Source: Pterobdella sp. o SKG-2022
Taxonomy: Eukaryota > Annelida > Clitellata > Hirudinida > Piscicolidae
Assembly (NCBI GenBank): GCA_964035795.1
Contig: OZ038321.1
Coordinates: forward strand, 21,020,283-21,084,282
Direction: 5' to 3'
DNA: 64,000 nt
In this document: positions 13,449 to 26,400 of the stretch, piece after piece
How positions within the stretch are numbered: position 1 is the first letter of the stretch
Layout of the letters: the number at the start of each line of letters is the position of its first letter
Translations under genes and position numbers: made by a program
Notes under the pieces: generated by a model
Told to the model about the DNA's origin: nothing
The model's input: the letters and a program-made list of their open reading frames with translations, nothing else
Database searches by the model: none

Positions 13449-15543
13449 GTTAGTGTGGAATTTTAGCAAAATATAAGTCTCACCATTTTTTCGATGATTT
13501 TCACTTTAATATTGAGTTTTTTAGTTTGATAATGAAGTAGGAAGTCGACCATCACTTCGCCCCTAATTGAGTTTTCAGATAAGCAACTCAAAAGTTTCAC
13601 ATTGGTATTGAAGAGTTATTTGAACAACATGGTGGATGTTAATGTATTGAAACAGTTCTGAATCGATTGCAAAATAATCTTAAAAGTTTTATGATTAATT
13701 TTAATTTAAAAACGGTTTTTTTTATTCATACATAAATTCATGATACTCAACTAATATTTCTCAATTATTGATCAATTCTGAGAAGTGTCTCTAAAAGTGA
13801 AATATAATTTCACATCAAATATTTAGATTTTCAAAGACATCACGAAAAAATAAAAAGCGTTCTATGATAAAAAAAAACATCAATAAGCTTACCTTTGTTT
13901 TTAAAAAATGTTTTCAAATCTATTATTTTTGGAAGCATCTTTTTCCAAACTTTCAATGATTCAACTTAAATGTTTTAAGATTCTATTTAACACGTTATTC
14001 AAGTTATAAATTTTGATAATTTCACCAATTTATTTCTAATGAACGTGTTTTTTAAAATATTATTCGAAATTGAAGTTTATTAAGGAGTGAGTAATTGAAG
14101 GAGTCCTATGTTGTCATTAAAAAATCAATGAGTTTGATCTGATAGATGAAAAGTTTAAATTTTTTTTTAAATTTTTATTTTTTGAGTCCAATATTTTCTA
14201 TTTTTGTGAAAATTGTGTAGAAGCTTTCATCACAAAAGCGATTTTGCGTGCTCTGTTGTCCAAAGTGATATTTTAGAAAGCACAAAATAATCATGAAGTA
14301 AGGCTAACGGAATTATACCTTGCCATCGAGAGAAGGTAAAAAGAAAGTGAAGAGGTCAAAACCTTTTCAATTAAGTTCCAACCCAAAAATATCAAATGAA
14401 ACATTTTTTCAAATATATAAAAGTGCATTTCAGTTTATACACACAATCATTTTTGCGATTATTCAAACAATATTTCGTTGATTTGAAAGAAATGTACGTT
14501 ATAATAGAAAATTAGAAAAACATCATTCGAGAATCAAATCTGTCAACATTTTGAGAATAATGATGATCGTCATAACGTTACACTAAATTTGCCTTTATCA
14601 TCATTATATTATAGTCAGAATTCGCCTCCTTTTGAAAGATTCACTGATTTTTTCACGTTTTAATGCTACTAGTTGATCTAAGGAATTATTGAAAATCAAC
14701 TCAATCTCATGAGGAATTCTCCATCCTTTTTTTCTCCCTTTTCATTTTCAATGTCAAATGTCTGCACTTCATCAAACATTCATCAAACTTCCTTCTTAAA
14801 CATCATTCCCCTTTATATTTCAGTCCCAACGATACTTTACTTCAATTCAAACCCACTCATCAATCCATCCATGTTCAACCCGATCACAAAAACATTTTTC
14901 AAAGCATCTTTTTTTAGTTTTTGACATTTTTTGAACTCAGCTTTTTTAGACCATCTTTCCAGCGTCCATTCGGTCCTAGTTTGTTGGGGACGATCAAAAG
15001 AAAAATATTATTTCGAAAAAATTAGAGCAGGACATTTTATATTCGTACCATAATGTTTAGTTTTTGAGAGTTTAATCTGGAAGCCTCAAACACTTATGTT
15101 ATGTAGAACGCCTGAGATGGTTGCTGCAGACTATTGCTTGAGAGCAAATAAAATAATATAAAATTGAAGAGAGATTAATCTTTTTCTTATTTAAAAATTC
15201 ATAAAAATAAATTTTTTTAAAATTCTTAATCCAAAAGTTTAGTTTGACGTAATGCCCCTTAAAGCTTTTTTCTGTGTTTTGAGTTGAGTATTATTTGAGT
15301 TTTCAAATGAATGTTTAATAAATTTTCATATAATTATGAGAAAAATAATTAAGTTATGATAATAAAGCCTAAAAATAAATTTCAAAAAAGCGATCTTCGA
15401 AAATTGTGCAAATTCTGCAGTCTTTTAAAAATGAGTTGACACCATAGCAATTACCAAATATATCTTCTCTGAATATGAATTTTCTACTAGTATAAATTCA
15501 TTTCATGTAATAGAAAAAAATTAATTTGACTAATTTTTATGTT
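13449..15543. other. No clear gene
   Basis: A C-rich plus-strand patch at 14700-14925 is open for about 70 codons (Phe, Ser, Asn, Pro), but it has no convincing splice sites or homology. I do not call it a gene. Confidence 0.45.
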
Positions 15544-15822
15544 TCAAAACCTTGGTTTATTCATAAACGATCTCCAAGCTGATGACTCACATAAAACAAC
15601 TTTGAAATGATGCCATTGGCTCGAAGATACTTTTGAAAAATCACAATATGAAATTTTTTCAAGTTGATTGCCAAAAGAATGGAATCCAACTGCTTGCAGT
15701 ACATTTGGATCTTCGTGTGCTAGCTCCATTGAAGCAGCAGAGCTCTCAATAAAATGGTCGAATATGATGCAAGAAGAGATACTGCCTAGAAGAACTTTGC
15801 TTTCTACACGGATCTTAGTCGG
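15544..15822 (-). CDS. Unrecognised coding-like fragment, terminal exon or pseudogene
   Basis: Reading the minus strand from about 15822 to a stop at 15544-15546, about 90 codons are open with balanced, protein-like composition unlike the surrounding AT-rich DNA. The peptide contains TKIRVESKVLLGS, ASMELAHEDPNVLQAVGFHS, then SSSQWHHFKVVLCESSAW, and ends near MNKPRF. I recognise no family. The stop at the end would suit a last exon. I see no strong splice acceptor at its upstream edge, so a decayed mobile-element gene is equally possible. It may relate to the open minus-strand stretch at 16.5-16.8 kb. Confidence 0.4.
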   Translation of the reverse strand, partial: PTKIRVESKVLLGSISSCIIFDHFIESSAASMELAHEDPNVLQAVGFHSFGNQLEKISYCDFSKVSSSQWHHFKVVLCESSAWRSFMNKPRF

Positions 15823-15849
15823 GGCATATATTAAAGAATAAATAAGCTT

Positions 15850-16547
15850 TTATCAACTCATACACGATTTTAAAAGAAATTTTTATTTGTTTTTCAAACT
15901 CAATTAGTTACAAAGAATTTTTCAATCAGAATCTAAATTAAAATGGAGATGAAGTGTTTCAAATTTCAACTAGCACACTGAACATCTTTTCAGCATAAGA
16001 AAAATTATATTGAAGGATAAAAGAATTTCTTTTTGGACAAAATAGTGGAAGTTCATACAAACTGTAATAGAATAGTTGAAAAATAGTTTAAGTTGGTGAA
16101 AATTAAAGAAATAACTTTATTAATCTAGGTTATCTGATCTATCTAAATCAGAAAATGATGATCTGCTAACAAGTCGTAGTCAAAATAGTGTTAAAAACCA
16201 TTGGAAGCCTTGAAAATGAAGCAATCTGAATTTAAATTTAAACATTAAGCTAATAAAATCATGAACTGAAAAGAAAAATAAAATAAATATAAACAATGAG
16301 AATAATAAAAGAAAGATAATTCAGACAGGTTTAATGCAAAATTAGTCTGAACAATTTAAAATACAACTCTATTAAGTTAACAAATGAAAAACTTGTCAAT
16401 TAACTAATAATATAAATATAAAATAAATTATCATACATACTATATAAATAAAAGCAGCATTTTTATAATATATAAGACATAAATAAATAAAAACCAATCT
16501 TAATATTCATAGCCACCTTAATGGATTAACCAGTACTGAAACAACAT
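15850..16547. other. No clear gene; one short plus-strand exon-like stretch
   Basis: At about 16130-16212 on the plus strand an AG is followed by a short open frame reading LSDLSKSENDDLL and ending in a stop. It looks like a small terminal exon but has no partner that I can identify. The rest is AT-rich with nothing visible. Confidence 0.3.
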
Positions 16548-16830
16548 TTAAAAAAATATTGGAATGCTCAATAACAAAGCAACTGAACTGATTTTTGAAA
16601 CAAGGGAGCACGAGCTTGGTTTATGGTAGACTTCTAATCTTATAAAAACATTAGCAATGATGGATGCCTTGAAATATGGCTCACAAAAGCGTAGAAATGC
16701 TTCAAGAACTTCATACTGAAGCAAACTGACCCTTTTATGTTTTTTTGAAAAAGAAACCAACAGAAACGCAGGCGAGCTTTTGACAAAATAAAGCATAGCC
16801 TTGACAAATGCTGCATTAAAATAATATTCG
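16548..16830 (-). other. Unrecognised open stretch, coding-like
   Basis: On the minus strand an AG (AATGCAG, ending near 16826) is followed by an open frame containing AMLYFVKSSPAFLLVSFSKK, then RVSLLQYEVLEAFLRFCEPY. The leucine and phenylalanine pattern suggests helices. No family is recognised and no good splice donor closes it. It lies about 0.7 kb upstream of the minus-strand fragment at 15.5-15.8 kb and could be another piece of the same lost or split gene. Confidence 0.3.
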
Positions 16831-18643
16831 ATATACTAAATCAAAAAAATTTATAGCGGCCTTATTATCGATACAAAACAGTGTTGCTGGTTTCATCGAA
16901 AATTAATTTTAATTACAATGTAGCCAACATTATCGAGTGATTTATACAACGTTAAGAAGCTGATTCCATGGTGACGTATAAATTACTAATGGCCAACCTT
17001 TAATCACGGAGATTAAAAATCTTCAACATACTTATTCAAAATTGGTAAAAATGGAGTTTTAAAAAAAATTAATTGAGCAATAATAAGAGAGATGAAACTC
17101 TGAATATAAAATTGAAAAAAAGTAAAACATTAAATGAAAGGAAATAAGAAACAGATTAATTCTAAATAAAATATCATTTAATTCATAATCGGCATTGATC
17201 CAGTACTTTCCATTAGTAAATGGTAAATGATATAGAAACGTTTCACTACTAATAACATTTTTTTTAAATTTTTACTTTACTAATAACATGCTAATAATAA
17301 TATAAAAATATCATGTATAATAGTCAGAGTAAACAAAAAATTGCCGTGATAACGTGAGATTTTCTTACAAAAAGCTCCGTGAATTTAGTTAAATAAATAC
17401 TTTGTGTTGGTTCCTTTTACTATCCGGGAACTAAGTAATACAGTTGCAGAAAAGTTGTGCCTTTCACTCAATGGTAATTATGGCATGATATAGTATGTTT
17501 CTTTATATGATAGATATCATATCTTATGGCTTATAAAATATGTGTAATATTATTTGAATTTGTATCAACGTTTGAGTTAAGGAAATTTATTTTTGCTTAC
17601 AATGAACCTAGATTCTAAAGGAAGGTTCAACAGATCTCATTTTTTAAGCATGATACAAAACCTAGTAATCTTTCATGAATTATTTATTTTTTCTTGCTTT
17701 TATATACCTTCACCCCCATGTATAAAATAGAAATTTAGATAAAAAACTAACTTTATAATATCATAGATAAAACACATTTTAGTGTCCCGTTTTCATTGAG
17801 TCAGCATAAAATAACAATAATTATAAGCCAATTAACTTCAGTGCTACTTTAAAACTAGAGTCTTCGAGCGGGTTCTGCAACTGAAAAGAATGTGGATTAT
17901 AAAATAATTGCTAGTGATGAATGTATTTCAACTGAATATTTTCAATTAAATTTTATTTTCTCAATATAAATATTTTTATTTTCTTTTTGTATAATTCTTA
18001 TATTTGTTTCACAAACAGAAAACACGAAAGTCTAGTTTAAATATTTCCCAAATCTTTTTTGAAAATGCATTAAAACAATATTTTTGTTAACAATTTTTAC
18101 CTATGATTTTGATATTATTCATTTTAAATAACATTAATTTAAAGATCGCCAAAGAACACCAATATCCAATAAACTTGCTTCACATAAAAATACCCAATTC
18201 ATAATAATTTTTTACTCAAATCAACTTCTTAAAACTTATATAATATATGTGAGAGAAACAAACACAAAGTATTTATCAACTTAAACCATGAAGCTTTTGA
18301 TTTTGTAAGTTGGCGATTTAAGCTAATAAATACTTCGTGTTTGATTTAGGCTATCCTACGTCATATATAATATATGATGATTACCCAAGGCGATATCTTC
18401 TAGCTTAAATAATGATAAATGACCTTATAATAGATCAATTTTAGAAGGTCCTTCTATGCAACTCAAAAGATAATTCTATTTATTTTTCTAATATTATATG
18501 AAAAAAGCGATACTTTTACTATTAACAGTGGTGGGTAAAATCATAGTTCAAAAAAGTGTGATATTTAAAATTTAGTTCAACCAAAATATTCTAATACTTA
18601 AATTTTGAAGACTGTTGAATGATGGCTATGTTGGTGGTGTCAA
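16831..18643. other. Gene-free AT-rich stretch
   Basis: No supportable feature was found on either strand. Confidence 0.5.
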
Positions 18644-18880
18644 TTAACATAGCGCCATAATCAGTGAGTGGAAAGCATGTAAGTTGAAAAATAGGAATGC
18701 TGACAGACATAAATAACAAATCAGAATTATATTAAAACAACATTGGAAACGACACGAATAATCATCACGCTCTTGTACACAGCACTTATGACGGCAGTTC
18801 AACCCACTAAAAACATGATACTTTGATAAACAGTGACTATGCTGATGCAGAACTATGAGATTCATAAAATTCTACCACTA
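18644..18880 (-). other. Cysteine-rich minus-strand open stretch, possible exon
   Basis: After CATGTTTTTAG on the minus strand (AG near 18811) the reading frame gives GLNCRHKCCVQERDDYSCRF followed by QCC, a dense Cys spacing (C-x3-CC-x8-C-x3-CC). It then becomes hydrophobic. Such spacing can come from a secreted Cys-rich domain exon or by chance. There is no matching exon nearby, so I do not assign a function. Confidence 0.2.
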
Positions 18881-18940
18881 ACGTGGTGTATGAGAGATGA
18901 AAATTACCACAAAAATTCATTATAATATAATGTAATATAT

Positions 18941-19488
18941 AAATAAAATAAAATAAAATATAATATAATATAATATAATATAATATAATATAATATAATA
19001 TAATATAATATAATATAATATAATATAATATAATATAATATAATATAATATAATATAATATAATATAATATAATATAATATAATATAATATAATATAATA
19101 TAATATAATATAATATAATATAATATAATATAATATAATATAATATAATATAATATAATATAATATAATATAATATAATATAATATAATATAATATAATA
19201 TAATATAATATAATATAATATAATATAATATAATATAATATAATATAATATAATATAATATAATATAATATAATATAATATAATATAATATAATATAATA
19301 TAATATAATATAATATAATATAATATAATATAATATAATATAATATAATATAATATAATATAATATAATATAATATAATATAATATAATATAATATAATA
19401 TAATATAATATAATATAATATAATATAATATAATATAATATAATATAATATAATATAATATAATATAATATAATATAATATAATATAA
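18941..19488. repeat. (TAATA)n tandem array, about 105 copies
   Basis: A short lead of AAATA units (18941-18960) passes into perfect TAATA pentamers from 18961 to 19488, with no visible interruption. Because five is not divisible by three, the minus strand gives a long artificial frame of repeating Leu-Tyr-Tyr-Ile-Ile. That is not a gene. The exact copy number may reflect assembly. Confidence 0.98.
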
Positions 19489-20482
19489 GCTTACATTTGT
19501 TTTTTTTGTATTTGTATGCCTTTTCGAAACAAAATTTTTTCAATTGAAAACTTTTCATTTTTCATTTGAATTTGAATTCCGATCAAAGTAATGCGATATT
19601 GGCTAGGAGTAATTACTTTTTCAAGTATTTATGCACGTAACTCATAAATTTAAACGGAAAAAACTTTAATTCTTAATGACATTTGAAATAATTTTTTCCC
19701 TACTAGTGCATCACACATAATTCTCAAAACATTCTCTTTGAAGCACCACACAATGCCACGTACCCATATGCTTGTTGATGCATGCCGAAATACATGACAA
19801 TTAGATGAACGGACTTGATAATGTAAGCTTACTTTACGAAATGCAATGTACCTTCAAACCAAAACAGTGTTTTCCATTAATATGGGTTGTAAACAAGTCA
19901 ATGTAGAAACATCACTTGTTGGCAATGTTGAATGCAAACTTTTTCTCGACAATTGGATCCATAAAATACCAAAAACTGCTGTTTAATCTTTTTGTTTAAC
20001 ATTTGTATTTTGAAAAACACTATTGAATCGTCAGTATAAATTTGCGGCAGTCAAAAGTCGCAAGGTCTTAGAGAGACAAAGGTCAAAAACATACAATGTA
20101 TCGAATAGTGAATGTCTGTTGACATCTCATGTGGGAAAATTCTATTTTGTAGTGTACTTGTGAAATACTTTTCAAGCGTTTTGATGCACTTTTTGAATTT
20201 TTGATTTGCTTATTATTTTCGGTCAAGTGAGAATCAACACGAAATTAATGAGAAATCAACATACTTTTTCTGATATGTCTAGTGTCTTTTAGGATTCTAC
20301 TGTTAGAACAAATGTTTGACTATTTTTGGAAAATTCACTTTTTGAGTTTTTTTATATCTTAGCAATAATTGGAGTTTTTGAACTGTAAATAACATTTTGG
20401 ACGTTCCTTACTTAATAATGATGGATTTTAATGATTATCCTGATTAAATTCATCTTTATTACTTTAATTTCATTTTTTTCAG
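19489..20482. other. No gene; probable intron or upstream region of the F-BAR/SH3 gene
   Basis: Noncoding. It ends in a good 3' splice site (TTTCATTTTTTTCAG at 20468-20482), so at least its last part is an intron. Confidence 0.5.
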
Positions 20483-23400
20483 AATAAAAGCTTTAAAAAA
20501 TTATTTTGACTTTCAATATTTTAATGTTGTTGAAATAAAAATATTCAAATTACTTGTTGAAATCACACAAAAAGATAGGATTAAAGTCAAGTGGAAATTT
20601 AAAAATGCCTTTTCCAAAACATTAAAATGTTTTCAAAGGAACTCAAAAGCAGATGACAAAGCTTGGTGTAGAGTTTTGTGGAGTGATTTGACAGAAAATG
20701 CTATAAAGACGGCCCAGGTGAGAAAATTTTTAAGATTCTCAATTAAATTTCAAGCTAAATTTTGTTATATTCGGTGCATTAATAATTCAAGCCTTTGTTG
20801 GATTTACTTAGTTGTGGTAATGGAGTATGAAATCGAAGCAGTAAAAATTATTGTATTTCCTACTATATATGCTGCAATTATTGGAAAAATATGAAAATTA
20901 ATTTTGATTGTTCATGATATATCGTAGCGGTGTAGCTGAGCTTTAGTGGAAATTTAAAATTTACTGCTATGTTGTTTTGTCGGTTTTAAATTTACACACG
21001 ATTATTGAATTAAACAAAGCATGGTTTTAAAATTATTAACTGAAATTATTCAAACAATCTTTTTTTCCAGTTCAACTATGAATTGTGTGTGCAGTTGAAA
21101 ACCCAAGTTGCAAACAAACTGGAAAAAATTATCCAATATAAAGAGCTTCAATCAAAGCTGGTCTTTGAATTCAGAGAGCAGGTGGAAGAGATGTTGAATG
21201 GGTCAGTTAAGGACCTGCACGCTGTGAGATCTATAACTTTTCATATTAGTTCCAATTAAAATCTTAACAAGGTTTTTGTTCAACGAAAAAAAGTCATTAT
21301 CGTTTTCAATACTTTGGTTTTTAAACGGTATTTTTCTGCTAACTATTTTTTGCAACTTTCAAAGAATAATTATAAAAATGCTAATTATATCTCTTAGAAT
21401 GAAACAGCTTCTAAAAATATATCTTTTAATTATATTTTCAGTGTTTTTCTATGTGTAAGCTTTCTATTGGATCTATTATCTGATACAACTAAAATTGATG
21501 ATTTAAATTTGTTTTTAAAACTAAAGAATTTTTCAAAATTTTTACCTCGCTAAAAAATGAATATAAGTTTATAATCTACGTAAGTGAATAATTGAAACCA
21601 TTTGTAAAAAGCCAATATACTCACCCCTAAACATATATTTTATGTTAATAAATATTTCTTTCAAGCAACAAAGCATCTACAACAATGCTATTCAAGACTA
21701 CGCCAGAATGACATCAATCAGTACGACAAAAAAACCATTAGAAAACCAAAAAGACTCATCACTTTTCTCTTCAATATCATCTTCATTGTCTTCGTTCTCT
21801 TATAATTGCACCAAGCATAATGAATGTGTGTTGATGGTGAGGTCTTGTGAGGCGATCGAGGCCCAGTATGGTCGCACTGTAGTACCAGCTCTGATGGAGG
21901 TAAGTGTGGTTGGATTTGAGTTTAAATATTTTTTATTGAAGGTATTTTTGATTCTATACAACCTGAGTTATGCACAATGCTTGCTAATATAGTTTTTTTT
22001 ATAATATAACATTGTTTGCTTTGTGAAAATAATTCACGTGTTTGACCAGAAAATTAATAAAAGCTTCTTGTTTAATTTTTGAATTAATGAATTTCGATCA
22101 TAATATTTTGTTTTTTGAATAAACTAATAGAAATTAATTTTATAATAACTATATAAAAACTAATTATACTGGGATTGAAATACATTCATTTTTATACAAA
22201 AAGCTTTTAAAGAACTAATATAGTAATTCGACCTAAACGTAAGTTTTAAAACATAGGCTAAAAAGCTAATTTAAGCTGACTCCCTTTAAACACTAGCAAT
22301 TGTTACACACCTCGCACCACCACGTACAAGAAACGATTTAAAGAGCAATATTAAACCTTTCATTACATCAGCAAAACAAACATCAATAAATACCACTCAT
22401 CCCAAACTAAACTCTACGAGCTGCCACAAGATGCATCAAATTAACTAAAACATTTTGTCGAACAGAACAGCATTTCAATCGAAAAACACATTAGATGAGT
22501 GACACCCAACACCATTTGAAACTCTCAAAAAAGGCAGCTTTTTTATGAAACTTTCAAAGTTTTCTTTATTCTGAGAAATCAAAAAAAAATTATAAAAATT
22601 TTATGAAAAATAATTATTCAAAACTCCATGGAATTCGTCACAAGACAATCGTCTTCCAACCAAACTAGCTAATCATCCCACATCACCCAGCATCAAAAAT
22701 CTAACACATACATTTTCAAAAAACACCGAATTACTTTCTCACAACTACGCTCCAATAAAATCAGAAAATCAGCATATAGAGTAATGACAGCGCCCAATTC
22801 TGCGTCATTTATCTCGAAACAGTGATCCATCTAATAGGAAACCCGCATCTCTTATAATACCGAAAAAAAATTTTTCTAACTCTTTTTATTATAGAAAAAT
22901 TCATCAATAGTTTGAATTATCTGTACAATATAGGCCTAATACACGAATGAATGTCCTTGTAGAACCTAGGAAGTTATCATCGATTAGAAGTTCTTTCAGG
23001 CATTTAGGCTTGCTAAAATAGAGATTTGATTTTATATTGGTTTTTTTCTCGAAACTGAGTGCACCAAAAACAAATATCACTTCTGGTTTTTGAATCCCTT
23101 TGAAAAGTTCCAAAATTTTTGCTTTTAGTTCGAATAATAGTTTTTTTTTTTAGATTTGAGCACGTCTATTCAAACAATAAAACAAGAACTGTTTTCGAGA
23201 TTTTTTAAGTTTTGCGAATTTTTTTGAAAAAAGGTTTTTCAAGATTTTTATAGATCAAAAATGATTCATTTTATTCAAAGTTTTTTTATTTTGATAACAT
23301 ATTTACTGTCAAAACATTTACATAAGCAAAATCACTCAGTATTTGACGTGATAAATGAGCGGTGCTTTTTGCATACATAATTCTCCACACGAAATACACT

Positions 23401-26400
23401 GTTTTCAACACCGCAATGAGCAGGGTTTGGAGGACATATACTTGGACACTGTGAATCAGCTGATGTTATCTCTGCAGACCTTCGTTTCTCTTCTCCATTC
23501 TAAAGTGCTTTTTTACTCTATTTTTCATCTGTTTTTTAAGTTTATTTACGGCTTAGGTATGGGTTGATGCCGTATTTTTTGAGCAAATTTTTCTATAGTT
23601 CTTTGAGAAATGGATTTAAAAAATATTATTTATTTTCAACTATTCAATCATACCTGAAGGCTCAAAAAGAAACTAAAATTCATGAAGAATGCTTGAATAC
23701 AATCAGTAAAGAAAGATCTTCTCCGAGAGAACAACTTATCGAGTTAGTTAATGACTTGAACGATAAGGAAAAAACTCAAAATAAATGTACAGAAATTTAC
23801 AAAATGGATTTCACCTCCCCCAACACTGAAAGCTGTTTTACAGGCAGTGATGAAAAAACAAAAAGAACTTATAATTTTTGTATACCTGAACCAATCGCTT
23901 CAAGTTGCTCTACAGAAGTGAGTTTTCCAATACATCGAGCATATTTAACATCGTTATTTTGAAAAAAAAACATGAATATCCATTTCTTTATGCATTATTC
24001 ATTCATTCGTTCAAAAGATACACAATAATTTGCTTTTGAGGAGTTTTTGATTTTTTATATTCATGCTCTAAGTTGTTTTATCCATGTAGATTAGGCTGAA
24101 ACGAGTTTATTTTTGATTTGAGCCATTGCGCCATACATTTATTTTACTAACAAAACTCCCTTGGGTGGCGATTTTTAATAAGTTCTCCCGCAAAAAGTCA
24201 CGTATAATACAAAATATTAAAAACTTAATTTGAAGCATAAAAACTCCGCACAACAATCAAAGTTGAAACGTTTGAAATTACAATAAAGGTGTTTTAATGG
24301 AGAGAAATGCCAGATGAAATGCCGCGCTATATGTGTAAATATATTATATAGTGAATTTAATTGAAACTATAAGAATATTCATAGCAAAGTTTTTTAGCTC
24401 AGCAGATAAACAACCATTTATAAATTCACAGGATTTTATTACAAGACTACTTTACTTAAGTCTGAAACTATTAATATAAATTGGTTTGCTTCTTAAAACC
24501 TTTTGAAAAATCTTTTTGGAAGTTTTTCTCAACTTATAATGATAAAATCGAAATTTTCATATAATGAATTTTCCTACATTTTTTGAAAATTTTTGACCGA
24601 ATCAATTTTTTGATACGTTTTCGGCAGACACGATAATTGAGTTATATTTTTTCTTCGGTCAAAAAATGTTTCCAAATACACTACTCAACAAAAAGCGAAC
24701 TTTTTATTGATTCAACATAATCATTTTATCACCACATTGCAACCTGTTTATAACCCCAACCATGCTTTTTCAGAAGTCTCAATTTAACAAACAACTAACT
24801 GTTGATGGATACACGTTGGCAGAGTTGGATGCGAAAAAAGCTTCTCTTAAGAAAACAGCCTTAGAAGTCCTCTCTTCCTTCAACAACACAGAAACACAAA
24901 TTAACTCTCTTCATTCAAATTGCCAAAAGTTTCTAGTTTTTATTGCTGTTTAAAAGACTTTAACGATTTTTTAATTCGATTTTCTTCATGAAGTGTTATT
25001 GGTTTTTTATAACTTTTATTTCGAAAATATAATTTTGTTTAAAGCATTGTTTGTCTATGTTATTGAGTTTTTTTATTGAAAAAATTCGAGAAAAAATCTA
25101 TGAAAAAATTAGTTGGAATCTTTTTAAATTTAGAAAAATTTTTATTCGAATAAATTAATACGACTAACAAACTATTTTTAAAATTAAAAATGATTGCAAA
25201 AGTTAATGAAAAGAAATATGTGCTCCTGAGTATGCTTTTGCATATATTTAAACATAAAAACATCATATTAGTTTTTATATTGAAAAAAAATAGAAATGAA
25301 TGTTTTATTCGATTCGCTAAATGCATAAGACAAGTTTGATAGCACAAAAATGTTTTACATTATGGTTTACTGGAGACATAAAACACTGTTTTTATTTAAT
25401 TATATTTTTAAATTCAATATGAGATTAACTATCTTTTTATTGCAACGTAAAGTTGAACAAATCTCATTAAATTTTTTCTCCTTTGTTGATTAACATGATA
25501 TCTTGATTTGTTTTATCAAAATACATTTTCATCTTTTTAAGTTATCAACCAACAATACAACATGAAAAACTCAAAACTGAGATTGAATAAAAATATTTTT
25601 CGAAGGAAATTCGAAGAAAACGACTACATGGGAACGTATGAAAGCCAAACAGAGTTGTATGGAAAAAGGTTGAGCGTGCATAAAGATGTAATGCATTTAG
25701 CTTCAATTGCTTCTCAAGTGAGTGTTATATTGATATAAAATTTAGATTCAAACTCATACCAAAAAACTTGATTGATTGCTAATTTTTTTGTTAAGCTCAG
25801 TTTTTTTTGTGAAAAAATTGTAAAATTTCACAAAATTAAATTAACTTTCACAAACCAATCTTATACACAATGCTCAACATTTCCAAAATCATTTTTAGTA
25901 TGAGTTTTGTGAAGAATTTGAAATTTTTTCAAAATTTCTCAGTAAAGGATTGCTTTTAATTAATAAACACTGATTAGAAAGTTTAGAAGTAATTTCCACA
26001 AACAAGCTTCCTTTCTGCAAAAGTTTCAAAAAATTAATAATTTATAACTATATTTATTGATTTAGTTCCATGATATTTTAAAATAAAAGTCAGTTTTTGC
26101 TCGAAGTAATTTTATTTAAAATCTACTTATATTAATAAACCCCATGCATTAATTTTAAAGCATTAGAAACTCAATGGTTTTTCCTTGACGTTTGCTCAAA
26201 AGAATACACCGAGACTAGAGCTTAAAGTTTATTTATTGAATGTAAACAGATTTTATGAAATTTGAAACCATACATCCAGACAGATGAAGTCGTATTAATG
26301 ATTAATTCCTCAAAAAATCCTTTTATAATTCAATTTATATCCTCATTTGTCTCTGAGTTTTCAATCTGAATTATTTTCAAGCATTTGGAGTTATAAATAG

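Noticed and set aside
14709..14924. Plus-strand frame rich in Phe, Ser, Pro and Asn
   Set aside because: A C-rich patch gives a long frame, but there are no good splice sites and no resemblance to a domain.
18920..19558. Minus-strand open frame of about 212 codons of repeating LYYII
   Set aside because: It is the translation of the (TAATA)n satellite and carries no gene signal.
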